From Alphaproteobacteria bacterium (lineage in GTDB: Bacteria > Pseudomonadota > Alphaproteobacteria > Micropepsales > Micropepsaceae): 59,159 nucleotides of DNA. Numbering within the stretch: the stretch's first letter is position 1; every line of letters begins with the position of its first letter. The notes under the pieces are model-generated. The model worked only from the letters and a program-made list of their open reading frames with translations, ran no database searches and had not been told where the DNA came from. The translations under genes and the position numbers were made by a program. Location of the stretch: NCBI GenBank assembly GCA_003139615.1, contig PLJH01000128.1:13963-73121 (forward strand), written 5' to 3'. This document shows, piece after piece, positions 1 through 12,494 of this stretch.

Positions 1-8
1 GACATCCA

Positions 9-30
9 CCTCCCCCGTAAACGGGGGAGG
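9..30. repeat. Perfect intergenic palindrome upstream of prmA
   Basis: Two perfect 10-bp arms (CCTCCCCCGT and its complement) flank an AA loop, followed by an A-rich run. Nearly the same palindrome occurs again between ftsZ and lpxC at 10865-10886, so this is a member of a dispersed intergenic repeat family. There is no T-tract on the 3' side, so a classical intrinsic terminator is not supported. Confidence 0.8.
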
Positions 31-53
31 AAAATTGCGGCGGCGTGTTTCTT

Positions 54-923
54 ATGAACGCCCCGCCCCTCTGGAAGGCAACGATCCTCGCATCGAAGGC
101 CGATGCCGCCGATCTCGCCGCCCTGCTCGAACTCACCCCGCCGCATCCGCAAGCCGTGCTCGTCAGCGAAGAGCCGTTTCGCGATGATGCGACCGTTGAG
201 GCTCTCTATGCGCAGATGCCCGACGGCGATCTGCTGGCGAAACTCGCCGGGCGCGCGGTGCATGTGGCGCTCCTGCCAGATCTCGACTGGATCAAGCTGA
301 GCCAGGAAGGCCTGCCGCCCGTGCGCGCGGGACGGTTCTTCGTCTATGGCGCGCATGATGCGGGCAAGGTGCCCGATGCCGTCATTCCCATGCGCATCGA
401 AGCGGGCATGGCGTTCGGTACGGGCCACCACGAAACGACGGCGTTATGTCTCGGCACGCTCAGCGAGCTCGCGAAGCGCCGACGCTATACCAACGTGCTG
501 GATCTCGGCTGCGGCACGGGCCTGCTCGCGATCGGGGCTGCCAAGCTGTGGCGCCGGCGCGTGCTGGCGTCGGACATCGATCCTGTCGCGATCGAAGTCG
601 CGCGCGAAAACGCACGCGAAAATCGCGAAGCCCCGCTCGTCCGCGCCCTCGTGGCAAACGGAATGGCGCATCCCATTCTGGCTGCGGGCGCGCCATACGA
701 CCTCATCGTCGCCAATATCCTGGCCGGCCCCCTGACCGAGATGGCGCCTGCGATCGCGCGGGGGGTGGCACGCGGCGGCACGCTCATCCTGTCGGGCCTG
801 CTCCGCTGGCAGGAGCAACAGGTGCTCGGATTCTATCGGCCGCACGGGTTGATCCTCAGGAATATCAGGCGTGCAGGCCCCTGGACCGCGCTGGTGCTTG
901 AGAGACCAACTGCCCGGCGCTAA
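54..923 (+). CDS. prmA: Ribosomal protein L11 methyltransferase
   Basis: This cytosolic SAM-dependent methyltransferase trimethylates ribosomal protein L11. The 289-residue protein shows the family order: an N-terminal substrate-recognition part, then the Rossmann fold with the SAM loop D-L-G-C-G-T-G near residues 150-156, an acidic strand end (SDIDPVAIE) and the N-I-L-A catalytic-loop motif near residue 220. The phrase MAFGTGHHETT just before the fold is characteristic of PrmA. A GTG lies 9 bases further upstream, but the ATG gives the usual N-terminus. The aminopeptidase gene starts only 9 bases after the stop, so the two are probably co-transcribed. The palindrome in front of the gene leaves little room for a promoter inside this window. 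Confidence 0.93.
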   Translation: MNAPPLWKATILASKADAADLAALLELTPPHPQAVLVSEEPFRDDATVEALYAQMPDGDLLAKLAGRAVHVALLPDLDWIKLSQEGLPPVRAGRFFVYGAHDAGKVPDAVIPMRIEAGMAFGTGHHETTALCLGTLSELAKRRRYTNVLDLGCGTGLLAIGAAKLWRRRVLASDIDPVAIEVARENARENREAPLVRALVANGMAHPILAAGAPYDLIVANILAGPLTEMAPAIARGVARGGTLILSGLLRWQEQQVLGFYRPHGLILRNIRRAGPWTALVLERPTARR

Positions 924-932
924 CGTCCAGCC

Positions 933-2759
933 ATGGACAAAAACACCCCCTTTCAAAGTTTCGACGACCAATCCGACGCCGCGACCGTGGCGCCGCGACT
1001 GGCCTCCCTCAGAACCGAACTCGCCAAGCGCGGACTGGACGGGTTCCTCGTGCCCCGCGCGGACGAGCATCAGGGCGAATATGTGCCCAAGCGCGCCGAG
1101 CGCCTGGGCTGGCTGACCGCTTTCACCGGCTCGGCGGGCTCGGCCGTCGTGCTCACGGACAAGGCCGCGATCTTCGTCGACGGCCGCTACACGCTGCAGG
1201 TGCGCCAGCAGACGGACACCAAACTGTTCGACCCGCGCGATCTGGTGACCGAAGGCATGGCCGGATGGCTGGAAACCAACGCACCGAAGGGCGCGCGCAT
1301 CGGCTATGACCCGTGGCTGCACACGATTGCGGGGCTCGATATGTTGCGCATCGCGGTGGATCGCGCGGGCGCCACGCTCGTGCCCTGCCCCACCAATCCG
1401 ATCGATGCGGTGTGGACGGATCAGCCCGGTCCGCCGCTCGCCAAGGCCGTGCCGCATGCATTCGCTCTTGCCGGCGAAAGCGCCGAATCCAAGCGCACCC
1501 GTATCGCAGAAGATGTGAAACGCCTCGGCGCAGATGCGGCCGTGATCACTTTGCCGGATTCGATCTGCTGGCTGCTCAACATCCGCGGCGGCGACGTGCC
1601 CCACACGCCCTTCACGCTCGCCTTTGCGATCCTCAACGCCGACGGCTCGACCGACCTGTTCCTGGATTCGCGCAAGACGTCGCCCGAACTGGTGCAGCAT
1701 CTGGGCAATGCGGTCAGGATGCACGAACCGAAAGATTTCCCGCCCGCGCTCGATGCGCTCAAGGGCAAAAGCGTGCTGGTCGATCCCACGATGGGTGCGG
1801 CTGCCTTGCTCGATCGCCTGATGGCCGCGGGCGCAAAAGTGAAGCGCGGAAGCGATCCCTGCCAATTGCCGAAGGCGTGCAAGAACCGGGTCGAGATCGA
1901 AGGCATGCGCAAGGCGCATATCCGCGATGGGGCAGCGCTGACGCGTTTCCTCGCCTGGGTCGCACGTGAGGCGCCGAAAGGACATCTCACCGAGATCGAA
2001 GCGGCGGAAGCGCTGGAAGGCTATCGCCGGCAGACGGGCTCGCTTTCCGATCTCAGTTTCGATTCCATTTCGGGTGCGGCGCCCCATGCGGCGATTCCGC
2101 ATTACCGCGTGTCGCGCTCGTCGAACCGCAAGATCAACCGCAACGAAATCTTCCTGATCGATTCCGGCGGCCAATATCCCGACGGCACGACGGATGTGAC
2201 GCGTACCATGATCGTGGGTGAGCCCACGGCCGAAATGAAGGATCGTTTCACGCGCGTGCTCAAAGGCCATATCGCGCTGGCCACAGTTCGCTTTCCGGAA
2301 GGCACGACGGGTGCTGCGCTCGATGCCTTCGCGCGCAAGCCGCTTTGGGATGCCGGTCTCGATTACGACCACGGCACGGGGCATGGCGTCGGCAGCTATC
2401 TCTCCGTGCATGAGGGGCCGCAAAACATCTCCAAGAAGCCGATCCAGCAGACGCTCAAGCCGGGCATGATCTGCTCGAACGAGCCCGGCTATTACAAAGC
2501 GAACGAATACGGCATCCGCATCGAAAACCTGATCGTCGTATCGGACTACGAAGAGGTGAAGGGTGGCGACCGCAAGATGATGAGCTTCGAGACGATCACG
2601 CTCGCACCCATCGATGTCGACCTTGTGGAACCCAAGCTGCTCACCGCCGAGGAGCGCGAGTGGCTCAACGCCTATCACGCGCGCGTGCGCGAGACGCTTT
2701 CGCCGTTGGTGGATGCCGAGACGCGGAGTTGGCTGGAGCATGCGACGCGGGCGGTGTGA
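933..2759 (+). CDS. Xaa-Pro aminopeptidase (M24B family, aminopeptidase P)
   Basis: This is a cytosolic metallopeptidase that removes an N-terminal residue preceding proline. At 608 residues it is the long three-domain form: two creatinase-like N-terminal domains (about 1-310), a pita-bread M24 catalytic domain (about 320-545) and a C-terminal extension of about 60 residues. The two-metal site is visible: Asp in DSGGQYPDGTTDVTRT (near 410-420), His in HGTGHGVG (near 480), Glu in NEPGYY (near 519) and Glu in RIENL (near 530). It follows prmA closely and may share its transcript. It could be named pepP, but the long form differs from E. coli PepP, so I leave the symbol blank. Confidence 0.92.
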   Translation: MDKNTPFQSFDDQSDAATVAPRLASLRTELAKRGLDGFLVPRADEHQGEYVPKRAERLGWLTAFTGSAGSAVVLTDKAAIFVDGRYTLQVRQQTDTKLFDPRDLVTEGMAGWLETNAPKGARIGYDPWLHTIAGLDMLRIAVDRAGATLVPCPTNPIDAVWTDQPGPPLAKAVPHAFALAGESAESKRTRIAEDVKRLGADAAVITLPDSICWLLNIRGGDVPHTPFTLAFAILNADGSTDLFLDSRKTSPELVQHLGNAVRMHEPKDFPPALDALKGKSVLVDPTMGAAALLDRLMAAGAKVKRGSDPCQLPKACKNRVEIEGMRKAHIRDGAALTRFLAWVAREAPKGHLTEIEAAEALEGYRRQTGSLSDLSFDSISGAAPHAAIPHYRVSRSSNRKINRNEIFLIDSGGQYPDGTTDVTRTMIVGEPTAEMKDRFTRVLKGHIALATVRFPEGTTGAALDAFARKPLWDAGLDYDHGTGHGVGSYLSVHEGPQNISKKPIQQTLKPGMICSNEPGYYKANEYGIRIENLIVVSDYEEVKGGDRKMMSFETITLAPIDVDLVEPKLLTAEEREWLNAYHARVRETLSPLVDAETRSWLEHATRAV

Positions 2760-2781
2760 GCGGAGAGACCCCCTCACCCTG

Positions 2782-2861
2782 CCCTCTCCCCCGATGGGGT
2801 AGAGGGAAAAAGAAAAGTAAGTGCAGCGCGCTATTTCCCTCTACCCCACAGGGGAAGAGGG
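2782..2861. repeat. Paired intergenic hairpins, mutually inverted
   Basis: Two imperfect hairpins lie between pepP and the esterase, at 2782-2806 and 2837-2861, each with CCCTCT and AGAGGG outer arms and C4/G4 inner arms. They are also inverted relative to each other: GGGGTAGAGGGAAA at 2796-2809 pairs with its complement at 2834-2847. The element could form two small stems or one larger cruciform. The layout resembles the intergenic palindromic elements common in alphaproteobacteria. Transcription termination after the aminopeptidase gene is possible but not demonstrated. Confidence 0.75.
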
Positions 2862-2941
2862 CGAGCAATACGCAGAAGTTGAAGCTTGAACAATGCGGGT
2901 GAGTGGGTCTCTCCGCCCAAAGAATTTCGAAAGAAATCGAA

Positions 2942-3952
2942 ATGAAACGCGACACATCCATCCCCGAAGGCACGGTCCATCGACTGACGCTCGAAAGCAG
3001 CGCGCTCAAGGGCAATCTTCTGCGCGATCCCACGAACCGCATCATCGATGTCTATGTGCCGGCGAGCCGTAAACCAGACGGCTTGCCGTTGCTCGTCGAT
3101 CTCGTCGGCTTCACGGCCGGCGGCCCTGCGCACACCAACTGGAAAAACTTCAACGAAAATGTCCCCGAACGTCTCGACCGTCTGATCGCGAGCGGCGTGA
3201 TGCCGCCTTGCGTGGTGGCGTTTCCGGACTGCTTCACCAAGCTCGGCGGAAACCAATATATCAACAGCGGGACGATGGGTCGTTGGGCGGATTTCCTGCT
3301 GCAGGAAGCGATCCCGTTTGTCGAGGACAAGTTTCATTGCGGCGGCGCGGGCAAGCGCGGCGTGTTCGGCAAGAGTTCGGGCGGTTACGGCGCGATGGTG
3401 CATTCGCTGCTCTATCCCGATTTCTGGAGCGCGTCGGCGTCGCATTCCGGCGATGTCGCTTTCGAACTCGTTTATGCCACCGAATTTCCGCGGCTCCTGC
3501 GCGCGCTCGCCAAACAGGGTGGCTCGATTCCGAAATGGCTGGACGCGTTCTGGGCGTCGCCGAAACCCAAAGACAGCGACATGCACGATCTGATGACACT
3601 CGCGATGTGCGCTACCTACGATCCCGATCCGTCCGCGCCCTATGGCATCCGCCTGCCCGTCGATCCGGAAACCTGCGAGATCATCCCCGAGCGCTGGAAG
3701 AATTTCGTCGCCTGGGATCCGCTCACTTTGGTCGAAACGCATGGCGCGGGGCTCAAGAAACTGAAAGCCGTCTATGTCGATTGCGGCGATATCGACCAGT
3801 ACAATCTCGTCTATGGCGCGCGGCGTTATCACCGCGCATTGGAACGTCTCGGCGTGCCGCATATCTACGAAGAATTTCCGGACGATCACTCGTCCGTGGA
3901 TTACCGGATGGATCGCAGCCTGCCGATCCTCGCCAGGGCGTTGAGCAACTAA
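2942..3952 (+). CDS. Putative serine esterase, alpha/beta hydrolase of the enterochelin esterase/esterase D type
   Basis: The 336-residue protein looks like a cytosolic alpha/beta hydrolase of the putative esterase superfamily (COG0627/COG2382 type). The nucleophile elbow is G143-K-S-S-G-G, with Ser145 as the likely nucleophile. The candidate histidine is His316 in F-P-D-D-H-S-S, and an acidic residue in VDCGDIDQYN lies between them in the expected order. No signal peptide is seen. I chose the ATG, but a GTG 39 bases upstream is in frame and would add 13 residues; neither start has a strong ribosome site. Both flanks hold palindromic elements, so the gene is probably a single transcription unit. 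The substrate cannot be told from the sequence. Confidence 0.75.
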   Translation: MKRDTSIPEGTVHRLTLESSALKGNLLRDPTNRIIDVYVPASRKPDGLPLLVDLVGFTAGGPAHTNWKNFNENVPERLDRLIASGVMPPCVVAFPDCFTKLGGNQYINSGTMGRWADFLLQEAIPFVEDKFHCGGAGKRGVFGKSSGGYGAMVHSLLYPDFWSASASHSGDVAFELVYATEFPRLLRALAKQGGSIPKWLDAFWASPKPKDSDMHDLMTLAMCATYDPDPSAPYGIRLPVDPETCEIIPERWKNFVAWDPLTLVETHGAGLKKLKAVYVDCGDIDQYNLVYGARRYHRALERLGVPHIYEEFPDDHSSVDYRMDRSLPILARALSN

Positions 3953-3956
3953 TTTT

Positions 3957-4091
3957 CCCACCCTCCCCTTGACGGAGGGTCGAAAGCTTTCTTTGAGCGT
4001 CAGCGAAAAGAAAATTTCGGGGGACTTGTTGATGCAGGACCCCTCCCCGAAAAATTCTTAGAATTTTTCGACCCTCCCTCAAGGGGGGTGG
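3957..4091. repeat. Composite intergenic element with inverted ends and an internal palindrome
   Basis: The left end (CCACCCTCCCCTTGACGGAG, 3959-3978) matches the reverse complement of the right end (4069-4091). Inside, at 4049-4069, is a perfect palindrome with 9-bp arms (GAAAAATTC and its complement) around TTA. The unit of about 135 bp has terminal inverted repeats and no coding capacity, so it is MITE-like in form. Transposition by a partner transposase is inference. Confidence 0.7.
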
Positions 4092-4143
4092 ATTTAATTC
4101 TGCGATACTCTGAGAATGAGCAGCACAAACACGGATTACAGAT

Positions 4144-8335
<4,192 letters not shown>

Positions 8336-8345
8336 CGGCGGCAAT

Positions 8346-9218
8346 CTAGAGGGGGCTCGAGAACGCCCGGCTGATCCATGAACCCTTGTTTTCTTGGGGC
8401 TTCATGTTGTGGCTTTTCAGGAGATCGTAGGCGTCCTGATACCACGGGCTGCCGGGATAGTTGGCGCCCAGGACGGCCGCGGCCGTCTGTGCTTCGTCAT
8501 AGATGCCCAGCGAATAATAGGCCTCCGTCAGCCGCTCCAGCGCTTCGGCGATCTGCGAGGTTCTCTGATAACGCTCGACCACGACCTTGAAGCGGTTGAT
8601 GGCGCCGATATATTCGCGGCGCGTCAGATAATAACGGCCGACCGCCATCTCCTTGCCCGCCAGATGGTCAAGCGTGAGGTCGACTTTCAGGCTCGCATCG
8701 CGGGCATATTCGGTGTTGGGAAAACGCTGCACGACGTCCTGCAGCGCCGTCAGCGCCTGTTCGGTGTTGCTCTGGTCGCGGCCGATATCGGTGATCTGCT
8801 CGTAAAGCGACATCGCCTTCAGATAGAAGGCATAGGCCACTTCATGGCTGCCGGGATGAAGCTGGATATATTCGTCCGACGTGCTGATCGCATCGGTGTA
8901 TTTGTTCGCCTGATAGTAGCAGAACGCCGACATCAGCATCGCGCGCCGCGCCCACACCGAATAGGGATGCTGGCGCTCGACTTCGTCGAACTGCTTGGCG
9001 GCGGCGAGCCAGTTGTTGCCCTCGATCTGCTTCCAGGCGTCGTTGTAGATCTGCTCGACGGGGCGCTCGACATATTGGGCGTCCTTGTCCTCATCGGAAC
9101 TCTTGTCGAACAGCGAGCACCCGCCCAGGAGGGCCACGCCCAGCACGGCGGCAATAACGGCCGGACGAAACGCGCGTCCCAGAGTTTGGGCCGGCTTCCA
9201 CACTTCTTTCAGGGACAT
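8346..9218 (-). CDS. bamD: Outer membrane assembly lipoprotein BamD
   Basis: BamD is the essential lipoprotein of the BAM complex, which inserts beta-barrel proteins into the outer membrane. The 290-residue product starts MSLKEVWKPAQ, has one hydrophobic stretch and a lipobox A-L-L-G-G-C34, then about five TPR helical pairs (for example EQIYNDAWKQIEGNNWLAAA and AYEQITDIGRDQSN-like repeats). The reading frame is open far upstream, but that part has no protein character and runs through the divergent spacer, so the ATG directly before the signal sequence is preferred. It heads the bamD-recN-ligA unit and faces away from the XRE regulator. Confidence 0.95.
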   Translation of the reverse strand: MSLKEVWKPAQTLGRAFRPAVIAAVLGVALLGGCSLFDKSSDEDKDAQYVERPVEQIYNDAWKQIEGNNWLAAAKQFDEVERQHPYSVWARRAMLMSAFCYYQANKYTDAISTSDEYIQLHPGSHEVAYAFYLKAMSLYEQITDIGRDQSNTEQALTALQDVVQRFPNTEYARDASLKVDLTLDHLAGKEMAVGRYYLTRREYIGAINRFKVVVERYQRTSQIAEALERLTEAYYSLGIYDEAQTAAAVLGANYPGSPWYQDAYDLLKSHNMKPQENKGSWISRAFSSPL

Positions 9219-9426
9219 ATGTTTTTCCGCTTCCGGGAACGGGCCGCGAACAGCCAAGCCCAACGCCACGCACCTTATGCCATTGCGCGGGAAGCGCGGT
9301 CCAGCCCCGCGACATACCCCAGGCCGCGCCATTTTGCGGAAAATCCTGCTTTTACGGGGACTTGCAACGGTACAATTATAGGTTGAATTGGCGGCGCGGC
9401 AAATAAGCGGCCGACCAGGGTGATCC

Positions 9427-9888
9427 ATGTCACAACCCGCGAGCGTAACAAGAGGCAGAAATAAGCCCGCGGGGGTTGGGATGGGAACGAGTCCATCGAA
9501 ACGGCAGGACGGCCGGAGCGTCGACCGCCATGTGGGCGAGCGCATTAGGCACAGGCGGGCCGAAGTGGGGCTGACCCAGGAGGATTTGGGCCGGATTCTC
9601 CAAATCTCCTACCAGCAGATCCAGAAATACGAGACGGGCGCCAATCGGATCAGCGCAGGCCGCCTGTTCGAAGTCGGCCGCGCCCTGACGGTGGAGGTGT
9701 CCTACTTCTTCGACGGCTATGACGGCACCAAGCCGTCTTCGACGCTGCCCCATGGCGGCCACAACCGCGCCGCCATCGAACTCGTGCGGAATTTTTCGGA
9801 GCTCAGGGACGAACCGTTGCGCGGCGCCGTCACCACATTGCTGCGCGCGTTGCGCGATCAACAGGCGCGAAGCATGGCGGCGGAGTAA
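9427..9888 (+). CDS. XRE-family helix-turn-helix transcriptional regulator
   Basis: The 153-residue protein has a Cro/CI-type helix-turn-helix at about residues 34-90 (VGERIRHRRAEVGLTQEDLG, then QISYQQIQKYETGANRIS), the form typical of small alphaproteobacterial XRE regulators. The C-terminal 60 residues (AIELVRNFSELRDEPLRGAV) are like those of the same group and may mediate dimerisation. The start is uncertain: an ATG 54 bases downstream (M-G-T-S-P-S-K) is preceded by a G-rich stretch. The gene is divergent from bamD and convergent with lpxC, 9 bases away. Its position between two envelope genes suggests, but does not show, a link to envelope control. Confidence 0.85.
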   Translation: MSQPASVTRGRNKPAGVGMGTSPSKRQDGRSVDRHVGERIRHRRAEVGLTQEDLGRILQISYQQIQKYETGANRISAGRLFEVGRALTVEVSYFFDGYDGTKPSSTLPHGGHNRAAIELVRNFSELRDEPLRGAVTTLLRALRDQQARSMAAE

Positions 9889-9897
9889 AACCACGCT

Positions 9898-10749
9898 TCA
9901 GTTCTGCGCGACATATTCATAATTCCCCGTATCCGCAAACACGGCCCGCAACAGCGCGTTATTCAGCGTGTGACCGGAGCGGCGGCCTTCGAAGCGGCCG
10001 ATGATCGGCGCGCCCGCGAGCGCCATGTCGCCCATCGCGTCGAGAATCTTGTGGCGCACGAATTCGTCCGGGAAGCGCATCAGCTTTGCATTGACGACAA
10101 CATCGCCTTCGATCGCGAGCGTGTTGTCGAGCGATGCGCCGCGCGCGAGCCCCATCTTGTTCAGCATCTCAAGTTCGTGGACGAAGCCGAAAGTACGTGC
10201 AGGCGCGATGTCGGTGCGAAAGCCGTCGTTCGAGAACACCCAATGCATCCGCTGTTCGCCGATGGCCGGCGACGCGAACGTGATTTCGAAATCGAAGCTG
10301 AAGTCGGATGCGGGAACAAGCGCCGCGCTCGCGTCGTCTTTCCGCACTTCCACGCGCTTGAGAATGCGCAATGCGCGCTTCGGGCTTTCGATGTCGTGCA
10401 GGCCGGCGCGTTCGATCAAAGTGAGATAGCTCAGCGCATCGCCGTCGAAGATCGGCGGCTCGGGACCGTCGACGGTGACGAGCAGATCGTCGATGCCCGC
10501 GCCTGCAACGGCCGCCATCAGATGCTCGATGACGCCGACGCTGGCGCCGGCCCCGTCGTCGATGACAGTGCCGAGGCGAGTCTCGCCGACCTTGTCGTAA
10601 AGTGCGGGAATTTCGCGGTCGCCCAGATCGCTGCGGCGAAACACAATTCCGTTGCCGGCGGCGGCGGGGGCGAGCGTCATGCGGACATTGCGTCCGGCAT
10701 GAAGCGCTACACCCTCGCTTGCGATCTCATGTGCGATCGTCCGCCGCAT
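9898..10749 (-). CDS. lpxC: UDP-3-O-acyl-N-acetylglucosamine deacetylase
   Basis: LpxC is the committed enzyme of lipid A synthesis, a zinc-dependent cytosolic deacetylase. The 283-residue protein shows both lobes of the fold. The zinc ligands are His76 in V-I-E-H-L-M, His233 and Asp237 in V-R-H-K-I-L-D, and the catalytic His260 is in S-G-H-T-L-N-N. The frame stays open into the 3' end of ftsZ, but the ATG giving MRRTIAHEIASEGVALHAGR is the family start. It is the last gene of the dcw cluster and is separated from ftsZ by a 148-base spacer with palindromes. It proves a lipid-A-bearing, Gram-negative envelope unless the pathway is incomplete elsewhere. Confidence 0.96.
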   Translation of the reverse strand: MRRTIAHEIASEGVALHAGRNVRMTLAPAAAGNGIVFRRSDLGDREIPALYDKVGETRLGTVIDDGAGASVGVIEHLMAAVAGAGIDDLLVTVDGPEPPIFDGDALSYLTLIERAGLHDIESPKRALRILKRVEVRKDDASAALVPASDFSFDFEITFASPAIGEQRMHWVFSNDGFRTDIAPARTFGFVHELEMLNKMGLARGASLDNTLAIEGDVVVNAKLMRFPDEFVRHKILDAMGDMALAGAPIIGRFEGRRSGHTLNNALLRAVFADTGNYEYVAQN

Positions 10750-10770
10750 GCGGCTCGCGCCTCCCGATTT

Positions 10771-10886
10771 CTTCTCCCGTTTACGGGGGAAGTGGCGCGC
10801 GAGCAATGCGAGCGCGACGAAGGCGGCTGCCTCGAAGTGCCCCCTGCCCGGCGTTCCGCCGGCTCCTCCCCCGCAAGCGGGGGAGG
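10771..10886. repeat. Palindrome pair between ftsZ and lpxC
   Basis: The left palindrome (10771-10791, TCCCGT-TT-ACGGGGGA core) and the right one (10865-10886, perfect 10-bp arms CCTCCCCCGC with an AA loop, followed by A6) enclose about 75 bases. The right unit is almost identical to the palindrome at 9-30. The outer sequences are inverted relative to each other, as in the two elements around the esterase gene. In the ftsZ-to-lpxC direction the T-run comes before the stem, so this is not a normal terminator of ftsZ. Confidence 0.75.
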
Positions 10887-10897
10887 AAAAAAGCGGC

Positions 10898-12412
10898 TCA
10901 GTTCGTCTGCCGGCGCAGGAAGGCCGGGATTTCGAACTGGTCGTCCTTCTTGTGCTCCGGGAACAGGTCGTCCGCAACGCTCTGCGGCGTCTGTGCCGTG
11001 CGCTGCGGTTCCTGTGCCGCATCGCGAGTCATCACATGCGCCGTTGCGCGCGGAGCGGCGGCAGGCCGTTGCGCCGACGCCGGTTCGACTCGTTGCGGCT
11101 CAGGCTTTTTCTCCGCACGGCTGAAGAACCGGCCGATTCCGCCCCGGCGCGGCGCTTCCTCCGCCACAGGCTGCGGCGCGGGCCGCATCGGCTGTGTCGG
11201 ACGAATCGACGCCGGAATGGGCGGCAACTCTTCTTCGATCATCGGCGCTTCGGCTTCGCCGAGGATCATTTCTTCCACGGGCGAGCGCGGCGGCTCCATC
11301 TGTGCATTCAGTTCCTGCGCAATGGATTCCATTTGCGAACGCACCGCATTGACCGGCTGCGCGCGCGTTTCGGTTCTCGCCGGCAGCGGCTGCGCCTTCA
11401 TGCGCGGACGCAGCGACTCGACATTCTGCGGCATGCGCACCGTCCCTTCGGCTTCGATGCCGGTCGCGACCACGGAAACCCTGAGACGGCCCTCCATGTT
11501 CTCCAGAATCGTGCCGCCGAAGATGATGTTGGCATCGGGATCGACTTCGGCGCGGACACGGTTCGCGGCCTGGTCGACTTCGAACAGCATCATGTCCGGA
11601 CCGCCTGTGATGTTGATGAGTACGCCGCGGGCACCCTTCATCGACACGTCGTCGAGCAACGGATTGGAGATGGCCGCTTCGGCCGCCTTCATCGCGCGGT
11701 CTTCGCCCTCGGCTTCGCCCGTGCCCATCATCGCCTTGCCCATCTCGGACATGACGGTCTTGATGTCGGCGAAGTCGAGATTGATGAGGCCCGGCATCAT
11801 GATCAGGTCGGTCACGCCGCGCACGCCGCTGTGCAGCACGTCGTCGGCCATCGCGAAGGCTTGCGAGAAGGTCGTGCGGTCGTTGGCGACGCGGAACAAA
11901 TTTTGATTGGGAATGATGATCAGCGTATCGACGTAGGCCTGCAGCTCTTCGATGCCGCGTTCGGCCACGCGCATACGCTTGTCGCCTTCGAAGGCGAAAG
12001 GCTTGGTGACGACGCCGACAGTCAGCACGCCGAGTTCACGCACCGCGCGTGCGATGACGGGTGCAGCACCCGTGCCCGTGCCACCGCCCATGCCCGCGGT
12101 GATGAACACCATATGCGAGCCGGAGATCTGCTCGAGGATTTCTTCGAGAGATTCTTCCGCGCCGGCACGGCCGACATCGGGCCGCGCGCCTGCGCCGAGA
12201 CCTTCTGTCACTTTCGTGCCCATCTGGATTCGGCGCTGCGCCTTCGACTGCGCGAGCGACTGCGCGTCCGTGTTCGCCACGACAAAGTCGACGCCCTCGA
12301 GCTTCGCCGCGATCATGTTGTTGACGGCGTTGCCGCCTGCGCCGCCCACGCCGAGCACGGTGATGCGCGGCTTCAATTCCTTCACCTCGGGCGCCCCTAA
12401 TTTGATGCTCAT
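10898..12412 (-). CDS. ftsZ: Cell division GTPase FtsZ
   Basis: FtsZ is the tubulin-like GTPase that polymerises into the division ring. The 504-residue protein has the nucleotide-binding domain ([18 protein letters not shown]), the tubulin signature GGGTGTG at 109-115, the T7 loop ([15 protein letters not shown]) and the C-terminal domain up to about residue 320. A long, Pro-, Arg- and Glu-rich linker of about 165 residues follows, ending in the conserved tail FEIPAFLRR, which binds FtsA and other partners. The long linker is typical of alphaproteobacteria. An 82-base gap separates it from ftsA, wide enough for an internal promoter, though none is recognisable by eye. Confidence 0.98.
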   Translation of the reverse strand: MSIKLGAPEVKELKPRITVLGVGGAGGNAVNNMIAAKLEGVDFVVANTDAQSLAQSKAQRRIQMGTKVTEGLGAGARPDVGRAGAEESLEEILEQISGSHMVFITAGMGGGTGTGAAPVIARAVRELGVLTVGVVTKPFAFEGDKRMRVAERGIEELQAYVDTLIIIPNQNLFRVANDRTTFSQAFAMADDVLHSGVRGVTDLIMMPGLINLDFADIKTVMSEMGKAMMGTGEAEGEDRAMKAAEAAISNPLLDDVSMKGARGVLINITGGPDMMLFEVDQAANRVRAEVDPDANIIFGGTILENMEGRLRVSVVATGIEAEGTVRMPQNVESLRPRMKAQPLPARTETRAQPVNAVRSQMESIAQELNAQMEPPRSPVEEMILGEAEAPMIEEELPPIPASIRPTQPMRPAPQPVAEEAPRRGGIGRFFSRAEKKPEPQRVEPASAQRPAAAPRATAHVMTRDAAQEPQRTAQTPQSVADDLFPEHKKDDQFEIPAFLRRQTN

Positions 12413-12494
12413 TGCGTACTCTCCTTGCCGTGTACTTTAGGCCCCGCATTACCCGAAATTTTGTTCTTCTCGGCTTTCATATTCGTTACCCGCC

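Noticed and set aside
444..2777. A 777-codon minus-strand open frame opposite prmA and pepP
   Set aside because: Arg- and His-rich shadow of two well-supported plus-strand genes.
10865..10886. Rho-independent terminator between ftsZ and lpxC
   Set aside because: The strong stem has its A/T run on the wrong side for minus-strand transcription, and there is no T-tract on the other side.
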